This document shows, piece by piece, positions 18,873 through 29,100 of a DNA stretch of 64,000 bases; positions within the stretch are counted from its first letter, which is position 1, and the number at the start of each line of letters is the position of its first letter. Below the pieces are notes generated by a model. It worked only from the letters and a program-made list of their open reading frames with translations, was not told the DNA's origin and did not search any database. This DNA comes from CAMDPA01 sp963825625 (GTDB lineage: Bacteria; Pseudomonadota; Alphaproteobacteria; Rhizobiales; Hyphomicrobiaceae), in assembly GCA_963825625.1 (NCBI GenBank), contig CAWGUF010000032.1, forward strand, positions 73,930-137,929, given 5' to 3'. The position numbers and the translations under genes are program-made.

Positions 18873-20297
18873 TCATCCTTTCAGCGCCGCTGCCCATTTA
18901 TCCTCGATGGCCTTCGCCTCCTCGATCGATATCGCCGACGTGCTCGGATAATCGGCTTTCATGCCGAACGGGATGCAGGCATCGATGATCATCTTCGAGT
19001 GCGATGTCTGGCCGGCAGCTCTCGCGGCTGGGGCGATGCGGGGATCGAGCGCGGACGACCATGCATTGCGCACGATGTCGACCTGCTCGGACGGCTCGGA
19101 GCGCGTCGTCACGGCCCACATCACATCGGCCAGGTTCGACGGGTCGACGTCGTCGTCGACAACGACGACGAGACGGCCCATGTAGCTCTGCGCGGCTGCG
19201 ATGAGACCCGCCCGCTTCGCGTGCCCGGCATAGCGCTGCTTTATTGCGACAACCGTCATCAGCTGCGCCACGTGCTGCCACGCGCCAACCACGTCCGTGA
19301 CGCCGCTTGATTCGAGCTCGCTCCAGATGCTCGCGGCCCGGAACGGCAGCCCGAAGTGAAAGCGCGGCGGTTTCATCGGCGGCGAGCCCAGCAAGATGGG
19401 ATCATTGCGCCAGTGGGCGGCTTCGATGCGCATGGCCGGAGACGGCCGCTTCTCGGACGCGTAGTAGCCGGTGAACTCGCCGAATGGTCCCTCGGGCAGG
19501 GTCTCGCCTGGATGCAGATGCCCTTCCAGGATGATCTCGGCCCGTGCCGGAACCGGCAAACCGGTCAGCGGCGCCTCTGCGACCTCGATCGGCTGCCCCT
19601 TGATGGCGCCGGCGAAAGCGTATTCCGAGGCGCCTTCGGGAAGATACTCGAAGCCGGAGATGAAAATCGCCGGATCAGGCCCGCATACGATCGCCGCCGG
19701 GCAGGGCTTGCCTGCCTCCCAATACTTGCGCGCGATGATCGCCCCATGCCGCCCCTGGTGGTCGAACTGGATCGTGACGCGATCGGCGCCGTGAACCTGA
19801 ATGCGGTAGATCGAGGCGTTGATCCAGCCGGAGTCGGGATCGCGCATCACAACGATACTGCCGGAGCCGATGAACGGCCCGCCGTCCGCCTTGTGCCAAT
19901 GCGGCGAGGGAAACAGTCCGAGATCGAGCCCTGAGCCGGTGGCTGAGTTTTGCGCAAACGCCGCGTCCTTGACTGTCACCGGCGGGCACAGCTCCAGCCC
20001 GCGCCGCCTGCTCTTCCAGGCCTTGAGCGCGTCGAGCGGACGAAGGTCCGGGTCCAGTCCGAGGGCCAATGCAGCCCGCTGTGGCGCCGTGGTCGCGTTG
20101 GTGAAAACGCGAAAACCGGGCGAGGCGCCCTTCAGGTTGTCGAACAGCAGCGCGGGACATTCCGGCCGGCCTGCAGCGACCTCTGTAATGGCGCCGAGTT
20201 CGTAATAGGGATCGGCGCCATCGATACGGCGCAGCACTCCGAGCTGGTCGACACGGTCGATGAATTCGCGAAGATCGGCGTAAGGTTTGTTTGTCAT
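18873..20297 (-). CDS. UbiD-family (prenyl-FMN-dependent) decarboxylase
   Basis: This 474-residue enzyme belongs to the UbiD family, which decarboxylates aromatic or unsaturated acids using prenylated FMN. The conserved acidic segment LPEGPFGEFTGYYASEK is present with both active-site glutamates. The N-terminal LREFIDRVDQLGVLRRIDG and the central SIVVMRDPDSGWINASIYR (metal/prFMN phosphate site) also fit. The start MTNKPYADLR at 20297 matches the family. No ubiX-like prenyltransferase gene is adjacent, so the cofactor must come from elsewhere. Its upstream side carries two long palindromes. Confidence 0.9.
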   Translation of the reverse strand: MTNKPYADLREFIDRVDQLGVLRRIDGADPYYELGAITEVAAGRPECPALLFDNLKGASPGFRVFTNATTAPQRAALALGLDPDLRPLDALKAWKSRRRGLELCPPVTVKDAAFAQNSATGSGLDLGLFPSPHWHKADGGPFIGSGSIVVMRDPDSGWINASIYRIQVHGADRVTIQFDHQGRHGAIIARKYWEAGKPCPAAIVCGPDPAIFISGFEYLPEGASEYAFAGAIKGQPIEVAEAPLTGLPVPARAEIILEGHLHPGETLPEGPFGEFTGYYASEKRPSPAMRIEAAHWRNDPILLGSPPMKPPRFHFGLPFRAASIWSELESSGVTDVVGAWQHVAQLMTVVAIKQRYAGHAKRAGLIAAAQSYMGRLVVVVDDDVDPSNLADVMWAVTTRSEPSEQVDIVRNAWSSALDPRIAPAARAAGQTSHSKMIIDACIPFGMKADYPSTSAISIEEAKAIEDKWAAALKG

Positions 20298-20349
20298 GCT
20301 GCTATCCCTCGGCTTGGCGGATGGCTGCGTCAAGTGGGCCAAATCGCGC

Positions 20350-20428
20350 GCTAGTGTTCCGGTTCTGACATTTGCACCCCGGTGCGGCAAATCTGAAAGC
20401 AAATGTCAGAACCGTGAGGAACACTAGC
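20350..20428. repeat. Long bulged inverted repeat 1
   Basis: Arm 20350-20375 (begins GCTAGTGTTCC) is the exact reverse complement of 20399-20428, except that the right arm carries four extra bases (GTGA) as a bulge. This gives a 26-bp stem around a 23-base loop. It lies 52 bases upstream of the ubiD start and may act as a regulatory site, REP-like element or miniature mobile element. Confidence 0.85.
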
Positions 20429-20442
20429 AATATCATGAGAGT

Positions 20443-20518
20443 AGTGTAGCTTTTGCACATGACGTTTGGTCATCGAGGCCGGCCTCAACCGGGTACCAAA
20501 CGTCAGGTGCGCTACACT
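20443..20518. repeat. Long bulged inverted repeat 2
   Basis: Arm 20443-20470 (AGTGTAGC ... GACGTTTGGT) pairs with 20495-20518 (ACCAAACGTC ... GCTACACT). There is one mismatch and a four-base bulge (TTTT) in the left arm. It is built the same way as the palindrome 14 bases to its left, and both end in ACACTAGC. It sits upstream of the MFS exporter gene. Confidence 0.85.
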
Positions 20519-20618
20519 AGCGGCATCAGGATATCGGAGTATGCTGATGGCCGGGGGCCCAATCTAGCGCCTCTTGCGCTCTCCGACGAGAGCGACCGCA
20601 CAGGACACCGCCGCACCC

Positions 20619-21899
20619 ATGCAAGACAACCCTGCGCCGCCTGCGCACGCGCCAGTTGAACCAGACACGCGATCGTACGCCGCGCTGCGCACCCCGGCCT
20701 CGCGCAGATACCTGGCCTTTTCCGCCCTGGCAATGATGGCCGACAGCGTCGAGCACATCATCAGCTATTGGATGATATTCGAGAAGTTCCAGTCCCCTTC
20801 ACTGGCCGGGTTTGCCGTGATCGCGCACTGGGTGCCCTTTCTATTCTTCTCGATCTGGGCGGGCGCACTGGCCGACCGGTTCGATCCGCGTCGCATCATT
20901 CAGATCGGCATGGGGCTGTTCATGCTCGCCTCCCTGGGCTGGGGGCTGCTGTTCGCGATCGGCTGGCTGGAGCGCTGGCATGCCGTGGTGCTCCTCATCA
21001 TACACGGGTTCGCCGGCGTTCTGTGGTCACCTTCAGGACAGATCCTACTGCATGACATCGTCGGCGAACGACAGCTGCAAAGCGCCATCCGCTTGTTTGC
21101 GACATTCCGTACCCTGGGCTTCCTGCTCGGGCCAGCGGTTGGCGCGCTGCTGTTGAATCTGGCGGGACCCACCTATGGCATACTGATCAATGTGCTCATA
21201 TACGTGCCGCTCGTGCTTTGGCTCATTCGAAATCCAAAACAGGTTCACACAGCGTCGGGTCACTCCGCCCGCGTTGCCACGGGGTTTGTCGACCTGCTGC
21301 GGTCCGTTCGCCAGATTTCGGCCATTCCCATCGTGTTCGCAATGACGGCGCTCGCGGCGCTGGCCGCGGGATTGGTTGGCAATGCGCACGATCCCCAGAT
21401 GCCGCAATTTGCTCGCGACCTGGGTTCGGGAGAGCCTGGACTTCGCTACGGGCTGCTGTTGACCGCGGGCGCCGTGGGCGCGATTACGGCAGGCATTATC
21501 CTGGAATCACGCAGCATGCTGACTGCACATCCTCGCACGGCGTTCCTGCTCGCGATTGGCTGGAGCATGGCGATGCTGGGCTTCGCAGTCTCCCAGAGCT
21601 ACCTACTCTCCTTCATATTGCTGGCCTGTGCAGGCTTCCTGGACCTGTCGTTCAACGCCATGACACGCACGCTGGTTCAACTCCACACACCGCCGAGCAT
21701 GCGCGGCCGGGCCATCGGTTTGTTCAATGTGGGGTCGCTGGGCTGCCGCACGTTCAGCGGCATAACTGTCGGGTTCGGCGGCGGACTGATCGGGATACAC
21801 TGGTCGCTGGGGCTAAGCGCATTGGCTCTGCTGTTGTCGCTGCTGCTCCTCTATCGATGGGCCGAGGGGCAGGGCGGCACCCGCAGCGGCGCATCGTGA
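20619..21899 (+). CDS. MFS transporter (EntS-like)
   Basis: This 426-residue protein has 11-12 hydrophobic helices beginning around residue 35. The cytoplasmic loop motif LADRFDPRRIIQIG after helix 2 is the MFS signature, and the second half has SMRGRAIGLFNVGSLG. The overall style matches the MFS_3 (enterobactin exporter-like) group; the substrate is unknown. I chose the ATG at 20619 (MQDNPAPPAH); another in-frame start at 20574 is possible. It is divergent from ubiD, with two palindromes in the shared intergenic space. Confidence 0.87.
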   Translation: MQDNPAPPAHAPVEPDTRSYAALRTPASRRYLAFSALAMMADSVEHIISYWMIFEKFQSPSLAGFAVIAHWVPFLFFSIWAGALADRFDPRRIIQIGMGLFMLASLGWGLLFAIGWLERWHAVVLLIIHGFAGVLWSPSGQILLHDIVGERQLQSAIRLFATFRTLGFLLGPAVGALLLNLAGPTYGILINVLIYVPLVLWLIRNPKQVHTASGHSARVATGFVDLLRSVRQISAIPIVFAMTALAALAAGLVGNAHDPQMPQFARDLGSGEPGLRYGLLLTAGAVGAITAGIILESRSMLTAHPRTAFLLAIGWSMAMLGFAVSQSYLLSFILLACAGFLDLSFNAMTRTLVQLHTPPSMRGRAIGLFNVGSLGCRTFSGITVGFGGGLIGIHWSLGLSALALLLSLLLLYRWAEGQGGTRSGAS

Positions 21900-21988
21900 A
21901 GCGCGGTTCCGGGTTGCCGGACCGCGCCCCAACAGATCAACGCCAGTTCGGAACCGAGCTCTGCCCGGCCTCTATTGCTTGTCAGACC

Positions 21989-22240
21989 CTATTGCTTGGC
22001 CTTCGCCTTGGCCGCCGGCGAGTCAGCCGCAGGATTGGGGTTCACGGACATCGATACGCCGCCGTAGCCGAAGTACGTGATGGCGCCGAAGATCAACGCG
22101 AACACGATCGATGTCACAGCAGCATTTACGAGCTTGTTGTACATCGTCAACGTGTTGCCGATGTAGGATACGACAAACACGACGAGCGCGGCGATGACGA
22201 CCGGCTGTGCCCATGCGTAAGGCTCAGGAATGAACGCCAT
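21989..22240 (-). CDS. Small two-helix membrane protein
   Basis: This 83-residue protein has two hydrophobic helices (about 12-28 and 38-58) and a C-terminal Ala/Lys tail (PAAKAKAKQ). AAGGGG 8 bases before the ATG at 22240 supports the start. The family is not recognised. It is convergent with the MFS gene. Confidence 0.6.
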   Translation of the reverse strand: MAFIPEPYAWAQPVVIAALVVFVVSYIGNTLTMYNKLVNAAVTSIVFALIFGAITYFGYGGVSMSVNPNPAADSPAAKAKAKQ

Positions 22241-22457
22241 TGGTATACCCCTTCTTTTTGCCTCGCTCCGCAAACGCAGAGCCCTCCAGGAAAACGTATC
22301 AGACGCCGACCTCATGCCACATTGATTCTGCGCCACCGGATTGGGCCCGCGCTTCCAAGTGCGACGCTTTCCGTAAGTACCGCGTGCCACAAAACGATGA
22401 CAGCAGCACCAACTGGGGACGATCTGTCACATAACTACGCGCAGGCGATGCGCTTTC

Positions 22458-23363
22458 TCAGGATATGAATGTGCCAGCCCGCAATTGGGCGATCGCCTCG
22501 TGCAATTCGGCCTGGGTATTCATGACGATCGGCCCGTACCACGCAACGGGCTCCCGGATCGGGCGGCCGGAAACGAGCAAGAACCGAATTCCATTGTCGC
22601 CCGCTGTGACGCTGACCGTGTCGCCGGCATCGAACACGACGAGCGCGCGGTTGCCGGTGCGCTCCCTGATGACGACCTCCTCGCCGTCAGGCCCGATCTT
22701 TTCCGTGAGAACGCCGAACGGCTTGGACGCCCCGCCGAAAATACCGTCACCTTCGAAGATGTAGGCGAATGCCTGACGCTCCACCTCTACCTGCAACGTC
22801 CTGGTCTTTCCAGCAGGGACGTATACGTCGAGATAGCGCGGGTCAGCGGCAATTCCATCGACCGGCCCTCGTTTGCCGCGATACGTGCCGCACACTATGC
22901 GCACGACGGTGCCGTCGTCCTCGACCAGCTCCGGTATCTGCGAGGCCGGCAGATCCTGGTATCGCGGCGCGGACATCTTGAGCGACGATGGGAGATTGGC
23001 CCAAAGCTGGAAGCCATGCATGCGGCCCTCGTCATCGCCCGCCGGCATTTCCTGGTGCAGGATGCCTCGCCCCGCGGTCATCCATTGCACATCACCTGCG
23101 CCCAGCGTGCCGCGATTGCCCAGGCTGTCAGCGTGCGCCACCGAACCCTTGAGGACATAGGAGATGGTCTCGATGCCGCGATGCGGGTGCCAGGGGAAAC
23201 CGGCCGCATAATCCTCGGGGCGATCGTTGCGGAAATCGTCGAGCATCAGGAACGGGTCGGTGTCCGACGTATCGCCAAACCCGAATGCGCGATGGAGACG
23301 CACGCCTGCGCCTTCAATGGCAGGCTTGGCGATGGAGCTTCGCTTGATGCCGCGGATCGACAT
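22458..23363 (-). CDS. Pirin family protein
   Basis: This 301-residue bicupin begins MSIRGIKRS. The metal-binding residues are in FPWHPHRGIETISYVLKG (H-x-H) and in ILHQEMPAGDDEGRMHGFQLW (His, Glu). The C-terminal cupin has YIFEGDGIFGG and GPIVMNTQAELHEAI, a typical pirin ending. Bacterial pirins act as quercetin-dioxygenase-like enzymes or redox-responsive regulators; the role here is not known. The start at 23363 was chosen because the longer frame lacks pirin-like sequence. Confidence 0.92.
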   Translation of the reverse strand: MSIRGIKRSSIAKPAIEGAGVRLHRAFGFGDTSDTDPFLMLDDFRNDRPEDYAAGFPWHPHRGIETISYVLKGSVAHADSLGNRGTLGAGDVQWMTAGRGILHQEMPAGDDEGRMHGFQLWANLPSSLKMSAPRYQDLPASQIPELVEDDGTVVRIVCGTYRGKRGPVDGIAADPRYLDVYVPAGKTRTLQVEVERQAFAYIFEGDGIFGGASKPFGVLTEKIGPDGEEVVIRERTGNRALVVFDAGDTVSVTAGDNGIRFLLVSGRPIREPVAWYGPIVMNTQAELHEAIAQLRAGTFIS

Positions 23364-23578
23364 GGGGCCTCGTTCGGTTTGCCGCTCTTTTCCGCCTGCC
23401 ACAGTAAGCCGATCGCCCACATTTACCAACCCGCGAGCGCGTGCCGAACCGGCCGGCGCAGGTGAACGACAGGTGAAGGACGAGTTCAGGTTGAGTTCAG
23501 TGCACTGCAGGCAAAGTGGCATCATACACGGCGCGATCATGACGACCGGGCCGGCAACACGAGGGGAAGGACACAGCC

Positions 23579-23974
23579 ATGAACCGCACCGCTCTTGCAA
23601 TCGGACTCATTCTCGCCGGCACCACCGCGATCGCTGCCACTACCGCCACGGCGCAGGGCTACAGAAACAGCGGCACCGTCGTCGACGTACGTCAGGACAA
23701 CCAGAAGCACCGCATCGCCACCGGAATCCGCAACGGCGACATCGACCGCCGCGAGGCGCGCCGCCTGATCGAGCAGCAGCGCGCCATAGCCTCCTTCGAG
23801 CGGCGCGCGAAGTCGGACGGCCGCATCGATGCTCGCGAGCGGGCCATTCTGAACGAGATGCAGAACAAGGCGAGCCGCACCATCGCTCGCATGCGCCACA
23901 ACGACCGCAACCGTTTCACCAGCTACGACCGGCCCGGCCCGCGCCGGACATGGACCCGTCGCTTCTGGTGGTAG
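23579..23974 (+). CDS. Small secreted basic protein, unknown
   Basis: This 131-residue protein has a clear signal peptide (residues 1-25, LAIGLILAGTTAIAATTATAQ). The mature part is strongly basic, with a central helical Arg/Glu-rich segment (GDIDRREARRLIEQQRAIASF) and a C-terminus ending TRRFWW. It may be a periplasmic nucleoid- or metal-associated protein, but I cannot assign a family. A strong terminator follows at 24026-24054, so it is a monocistronic unit. Confidence 0.65.
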   Translation: MNRTALAIGLILAGTTAIAATTATAQGYRNSGTVVDVRQDNQKHRIATGIRNGDIDRREARRLIEQQRAIASFERRAKSDGRIDARERAILNEMQNKASRTIARMRHNDRNRFTSYDRPGPRRTWTRRFWW

Positions 23975-24025
23975 TGGAAGCAAATAACAAAAAAACACGA
24001 TCATCGCTGCTCTGGCGACACCTGG

Positions 24026-24054
24026 GCTGCCCCTGACGGGGCGGCCTTTTTTTG
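24026..24054 (+). terminator. Rho-independent terminator
   Basis: A 9-bp stem (GGCTGCCCC with GGGGCGGCC, one G-T pair) and a 4-base loop are followed by seven T residues. It lies 50 bases after the small secreted protein gene. Confidence 0.85.
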
Positions 24055-24074
24055 TCGGCCATGAAACCGGCCGT

Positions 24075-24899
24075 TCATTCGCGCCAGTACTCAGCAATCC
24101 ATGGTGCGGGCCGGAAGCGTCGCTGCGTCGGCCGGAACGCGAAGCCTTGGCCAACGCGCTTTCGCGCCTCGTGCTCGCCGCGCATGGCCGATTCCGGTGT
24201 AATCGAGCCGAAAAACACCAGGATCTTGCCGCCTGGGGGCTTTCGCGGCGTGGAGAAGAAGCGCAGCAGGCGGTTGCGGGGCAGGCAGGCGAGCGAGAAC
24301 GGCACGCACCAGTCGGGCGGCCAGAAGCTGGCCTCGTCGACCGCCTTGGTCAGGAAATTCTGTTCTTTCGACTGATAGCGCTCGATGATCTCTTCGGGCG
24401 GCGTGGCGTAGAAGCGTTCCAGCACCGCCCGCTCCATGCCGATGAAGAACCGCACCACGGAGCTGTTGCCGTAGCCCAGATGCGGATCTTTCCACTCGCG
24501 GATGATGAGGAAGCGGCCCGGCAGTTCGAACAACGCATCGATGTTGTCCACGATCACCAGATCGAGATCGAGGAATAGCGTCATACCCTGCAGGCCGCCG
24601 AGGCCGTCCTGCATCAGCCCGAGCTTGGGCCAGTACTTGCCGATCCTGCCGGCATCGAATTGCACTTCGGGCAGCGGCTGGCATTCGATCGACGGGTCGA
24701 TGCCGGACGCATCGTCGGTGAAGCAGACGAAACGGATCGACCATGTCGTGTTCCGCCGCACCATGGCGTTGAGGCGGTTGACCCAATCGGGCCCATAGCG
24801 CGTGCCCCACTTCATGCACACGACATTGGCCGTTCTGGAACGCTGTGCGGCGTCGAACTCGGTGCGCCAATCGGTATTGGGCCCATCGGTATTGGGCAT
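24075..24899 (-). CDS. Putative glycosyltransferase-like protein (DxD)
   Basis: This is a 274-residue protein. The N-terminal part reads VVCMKWGTRYGPDWVNRLNAMV and then FVCFTDD. The central LFLDLDLVIVDNIDALF contains a D-x-D metal/nucleotide-sugar motif. This is the layout of small GT-A or GT8-like transferases that read donor sugars, but the acceptor is unknown. The start MPNTDGPN (24899) was chosen over an upstream in-frame ATG because the extra residues are not conserved-looking. It is convergent with the secreted gene. Confidence 0.68.
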   Translation of the reverse strand: MPNTDGPNTDWRTEFDAAQRSRTANVVCMKWGTRYGPDWVNRLNAMVRRNTTWSIRFVCFTDDASGIDPSIECQPLPEVQFDAGRIGKYWPKLGLMQDGLGGLQGMTLFLDLDLVIVDNIDALFELPGRFLIIREWKDPHLGYGNSSVVRFFIGMERAVLERFYATPPEEIIERYQSKEQNFLTKAVDEASFWPPDWCVPFSLACLPRNRLLRFFSTPRKPPGGKILVFFGSITPESAMRGEHEARKRVGQGFAFRPTQRRFRPAPWIAEYWRE

Positions 24900-25062
24900 G
24901 TCGCCTCGCTGTTTCAGCCTGCCCGGTCCGCCGTCCTGTCGCCGGCACCCAGCGTGATGCCGCCGCAACAGGTCGCGGTCAACCCTGCAAGCATTAGCGC
25001 CTTGTTAACTCCGGCGCCCGTACCGTTTACCGGCTCGTTACGAATTCCCGGGGTATGATGGC

Positions 25063-26070
25063 ATGACAACGCAAAGGATCATGGCAATCGACGAGATCTG
25101 CCAGCGCGGAAGCATTCGTGAGGCGGATGTGGACATGCTGCGGCAAGCCTTCGCGCGCGAGGCGCACCTGTCGGCCGGCGATGTCGATGCGCTGTTCCGG
25201 GTGCATGCGCTGGCCCGCGTGCAGCATGCCTCCTTCAGCGGCTTTTTCGTCGAGACCATGACCGACTATGTGGTGCGCGAGCTGGAGCCCGCCGGCTATG
25301 TCACCTCGGCGCATGCCGGCTGGCTGATGGCGCGCGTGTCGACGGCCGGGCGTGTGCGCACCAAGACCGAGCACGATCTGCTGCTCAACGTCATCGACAA
25401 GGCGCGCTGGGTGCCCGAAAGCCTGGTCGCATTCGCGCTGGCGCAGATCCGCGATGCCGTTGTTTGCGGCGAAGGCCCGCTGCGCGCCGACGGCAGCGTG
25501 CCGGCCGGCGTGATATCGCGCCATGAGATCGAGCAGATCCGGGCACTGATTTTCGCCTACGGCGCGGACGGCCCGCCAGCGATCACCCAGATCGAAGCCG
25601 AGTTGATGATGGACATCGACGATGCGCTGCCGGCTGGCAACGACACCGGCAACGACACTGGCAACGAAACCGGCGATGTGCGGGCGAGAGCCATCTGGGG
25701 CGACCTTTACATGAAGGTCATCGCCAACGCGGTGCTCGAGGCGTCCGGCTATGCCTGTCCGACGCGCGAGGAGGCGATGAGCGAGCGTCAGCCGCTGCTG
25801 GCATCGAAGGCGACGGCGGGCGTCCTCGCGGGCTATAGCGCGCAAAGTGCGGAAGGCCGCGGCCTTGCCCGGCTGGAGCTTCAGCGCATCGAGATCATCA
25901 CCGGAGAGCGGGTCGGCGAGGCCGACGCGGCGCGGCTGGCCGCGCGCATCTTTCCGGGCACGGAGGCGGCGGAGGCCGGCGCGCGGGCCCGCCGCTCGCT
26001 CGACATCCTGCGGGCTGCCGGCTTCAAGCTGGCCAAGGCATTCGAAGCCGAGGCCGCCGCGGCGGCGTAA
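25063..26070 (+). CDS. Hypothetical protein upstream of a TIR-STAND gene
   Basis: This 335-residue protein of mostly helical character belongs to no family I can name. No signal peptide, membrane helix or catalytic motif is visible. A short tandem repeat, GNDTGNDTGNETG, forms a flexible linker near residue 195 between two helical halves. It is 112 bases upstream of, and parallel to, the TIR-STAND gene, which suggests a partner or regulator, but it could also be unrelated. Confidence 0.6.
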   Translation: MTTQRIMAIDEICQRGSIREADVDMLRQAFAREAHLSAGDVDALFRVHALARVQHASFSGFFVETMTDYVVRELEPAGYVTSAHAGWLMARVSTAGRVRTKTEHDLLLNVIDKARWVPESLVAFALAQIRDAVVCGEGPLRADGSVPAGVISRHEIEQIRALIFAYGADGPPAITQIEAELMMDIDDALPAGNDTGNDTGNETGDVRARAIWGDLYMKVIANAVLEASGYACPTREEAMSERQPLLASKATAGVLAGYSAQSAEGRGLARLELQRIEIITGERVGEADAARLAARIFPGTEAAEAGARARRSLDILRAAGFKLAKAFEAEAAAAA

Positions 26071-26182
26071 GGCTGAGGCCGCGGCGCAACACTGCCGACC
26101 GTAACACCGGCGACTGTTTCCCGCCCAGATTTCCCGCTAGTATCCGGACCATACTGGCACGGATATTCCGGGGAGATTGCGG

Positions 26183-29100
26183 GTGGCGGATACGGGCGGG
26201 ACGCGCGGCAAGGTCTTCATCAGCTATCAGCGCGCCGACGTGGCGCTGGCGGAGCGGTTGCAGGCTGCGCTCGAGGCGGCAGGGGTGGCGGTGTGGCGCG
26301 ACAAGGCGGACCTGCGCCCGGGCGATCATGTCGACTTCGCGATTCCGGAGGCGCTGCGCGAGGCCCGCGCCGTGGCGACGATCTGGACCGGCAACAGTTT
26401 AAAGTCGGAATGGGTGCGGCATGAGACGGCGTTTGCCGTCGTGACGGCCAAGTCGCTGATGCTGGCCGAGCCCGGCTTCGATTACGGTAAGCTGCCCAGC
26501 CCTTACCGGGCGCTCAACTGCGGCGACATCGAAGCCCTCATCGCCGATCCCAAGCCGCTGCTCGGCAAGCTTGCCGAGATCGACGCGGCCAACACGCCGC
26601 CCGCGCCGAAGCTGCTCGATACCCGGCAATTGCCGCGCACGCCCAACGCCTTCGTCGCCCGCGATGGGGAGCTTGCGCTGCTGCGCACGGCGTGGGCCGA
26701 GATGAGGCCACACATCCTCGCCTTCATCGCTGCCGGCGGCACCGGCAAGACGGCACTCGCCAACGCCTTCCTCGACGAGATGGCGGCCGAGGGCTATCGC
26801 GGCGCGGAAGCCGTGTTCGCGTTCTCGTTCGACAGCCAGGGCACCGACGACAAGCGCCAGGGCTCGTCCGACCGCTTCTTCTCGGAGGCGCTGACCTTCT
26901 TCGGCGAGGACCCGCAGGCCTACGACAGTGTGAGGAAGCGCGCGCACCGGCTGGCCGACATCCTGGAGACGCGCCGCACGCTTCTGATCCTCGACGGCAT
27001 CGAGCCGATGCAGGCGGCCCGCGGGGATGACGAGAACGGCCGGCTGCGCGACGATGCGATGCGCGATTTCCTGGTCGATCTGGCGCGCGACAACAAGGGG
27101 CTGCTGGTTGTCACTACCCGGCTACCGATCCCCGATCTCAACGGCTTCCGGGCCGATCAGGTGGCGCAACACCGGCTGCCGAACCTGCCGTTGTCGGACG
27201 CCGTAACGCTGATGCGCGGCTTCGGTTTGCGGTTCCCGCAGGAGCAGATGGAGGCGCTGGCGCGGGAGCACGGCCAGACCATCGCGCGCGATCCCGAGCA
27301 TGACGGCGAGGCGACGGTGCGCTGCCACGCCAAGGCGATCGCGCTGATCGGCTCGTTCATCGCCCGCCGCTTCAAGGGCGCGCAGCTTGCGCCGACGCTG
27401 GCGGAGATCGCCGACGCGTTCCGGATGCCGGACGATGCGTTTCTCGGCACGGTGGATGAGGCCTTGAAGCAGGAGCCGGGCTACGCCGTCTACAGGATGG
27501 TGCGGCGCTACGAGATCCTGTACGAGGACGCCGCCCGCGAGATGAAGAAATCGCTGGTTGGCTGCGCGCCGGGTCGGCAGCTGATTCTGTTGCGGGTGAT
27601 GGGCCTGTTCGACCGGCCCGCAACCTGGGGCGCGTTCCAGGCCGTGCTGGCGGCGCCGGCCATCCCCGGCCTGACCGACGATCTCGACAGGATCACGCCC
27701 GGCGAGTGGCAGGAGGCGGTGGCCGCCCTGCGCGAGGACGGGCTGTTGAACCCCGCGCCCGGCGACAGCCACGTGCTAGGCGCCGACAGCATGCTCGACG
27801 CCCACCCACTGATCCGCGAATATTTCGGCCGGCAGCTGGCGGTCGTGGCGAAGGAGGCTTACGAGCAAGCGCATGCGCGGCTGTACGATTATTACCGGTT
27901 CCAGGGGTTGCCTGCGGCGTTTCAGGAGCCAGTGGCGTATGGGATTTTGGCGCTCGGTGCTGCCTATCCTGATGCGCCATTCAAGAACGACGTGCTTAAA
28001 CTTGCAGACAGAAAACTTCCCGAGCGAGTTTTGGAAGACTGGCCACCCTCCCTTGGCAAGGCTACGCCAGACGACCTCCGTCGTGCCGCCGCGCTGATCG
28101 ACGGGCCGGAGTTTGACGCAGCGCTGAAGGCGTTCCTGCCGGACGACGAGGCGGGGATGCTGCCGCTGTTCGCCGCCATCGCGCATGGCGCCGCCGCCGG
28201 CCGGCACGACGAGGCGGAAGCGAGGTCTACTGGCCGCGCATCGCCCGCGGCAACGAGGGGTTTGCTGTCAAAAAGCTCGGCCTGTTCGGCTCGGACCTGG
28301 CGGCGATCGCACACTTTTTCGCCGCGCCGTTCTCGACGCCGGCGCCGGGCTTGTCGCAAAGCGATCAAGCGCTGGTGCTCAATCTGGCGGGCTTTCGACT
28401 GCGCGCGCTCGGGCGGCTGGCCGAGGCGGTGGAGCCGTTCAGGGCAGGTACCAAAGGCAGTGCTGACGAGGGTGATTGGAGGGGAGCTGCAAGCGACGCC
28501 TCCAACCTCTCCGAGCTGCTCGTCACGCTCGGCCGGCTGACGGACGATCCGGCGACGGCTGTCGCGGGTGCCGTCACCACCGCCGCGCAAGCGGTCGACT
28601 ACGCGGACAAAAGCGGCGACGCAGGCCAGCGCATGGGCTGGCGCACGACCCACGGCGATGCCCTGCTGCAGGCTGGCCAATGGGCCGACGCCGCCGACCG
28701 CTTCGGCGAGGCGGAAGCGATGCAGCGCGACAGGCAGCCGGACCTGCCGCTGCTCTATTCCGTGCAGGGCTATCGGTGGTGCGACCTCAAGCTCGCCCAG
28801 GGCCGTGCCGGCGAGGTGGCGGCGCGGGCAGACTATATGATTAGGGGCGAGGGGTCGTTCTCGTTGCTCACCAAAGCGCTTTATCGCCTTGTTGCTGGTC
28901 GCGCCGCACATCTGGCGGCGGCGGAGGGGGTGTTGGATGACGGTAGCGGATCAAACCCAGGGCAACGCCTCGACGACGCCGTCGAAGGTCTGCGCGCAGC
29001 GGGCCAGACCTGGTTCTTGCCACCCGGCCTGCTCGCCCGCGCCGCCTGGCATCGCGACAACGGCGCGCTCGAGCTCGCCCGCCAAGACCTCATCGAGGCG

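Noticed and set aside
25650..25680. GNDT-type repeat as a tandem DNA repeat or CRISPR-like unit
   Set aside because: Only three short units inside a coding frame; it is a protein linker repeat.
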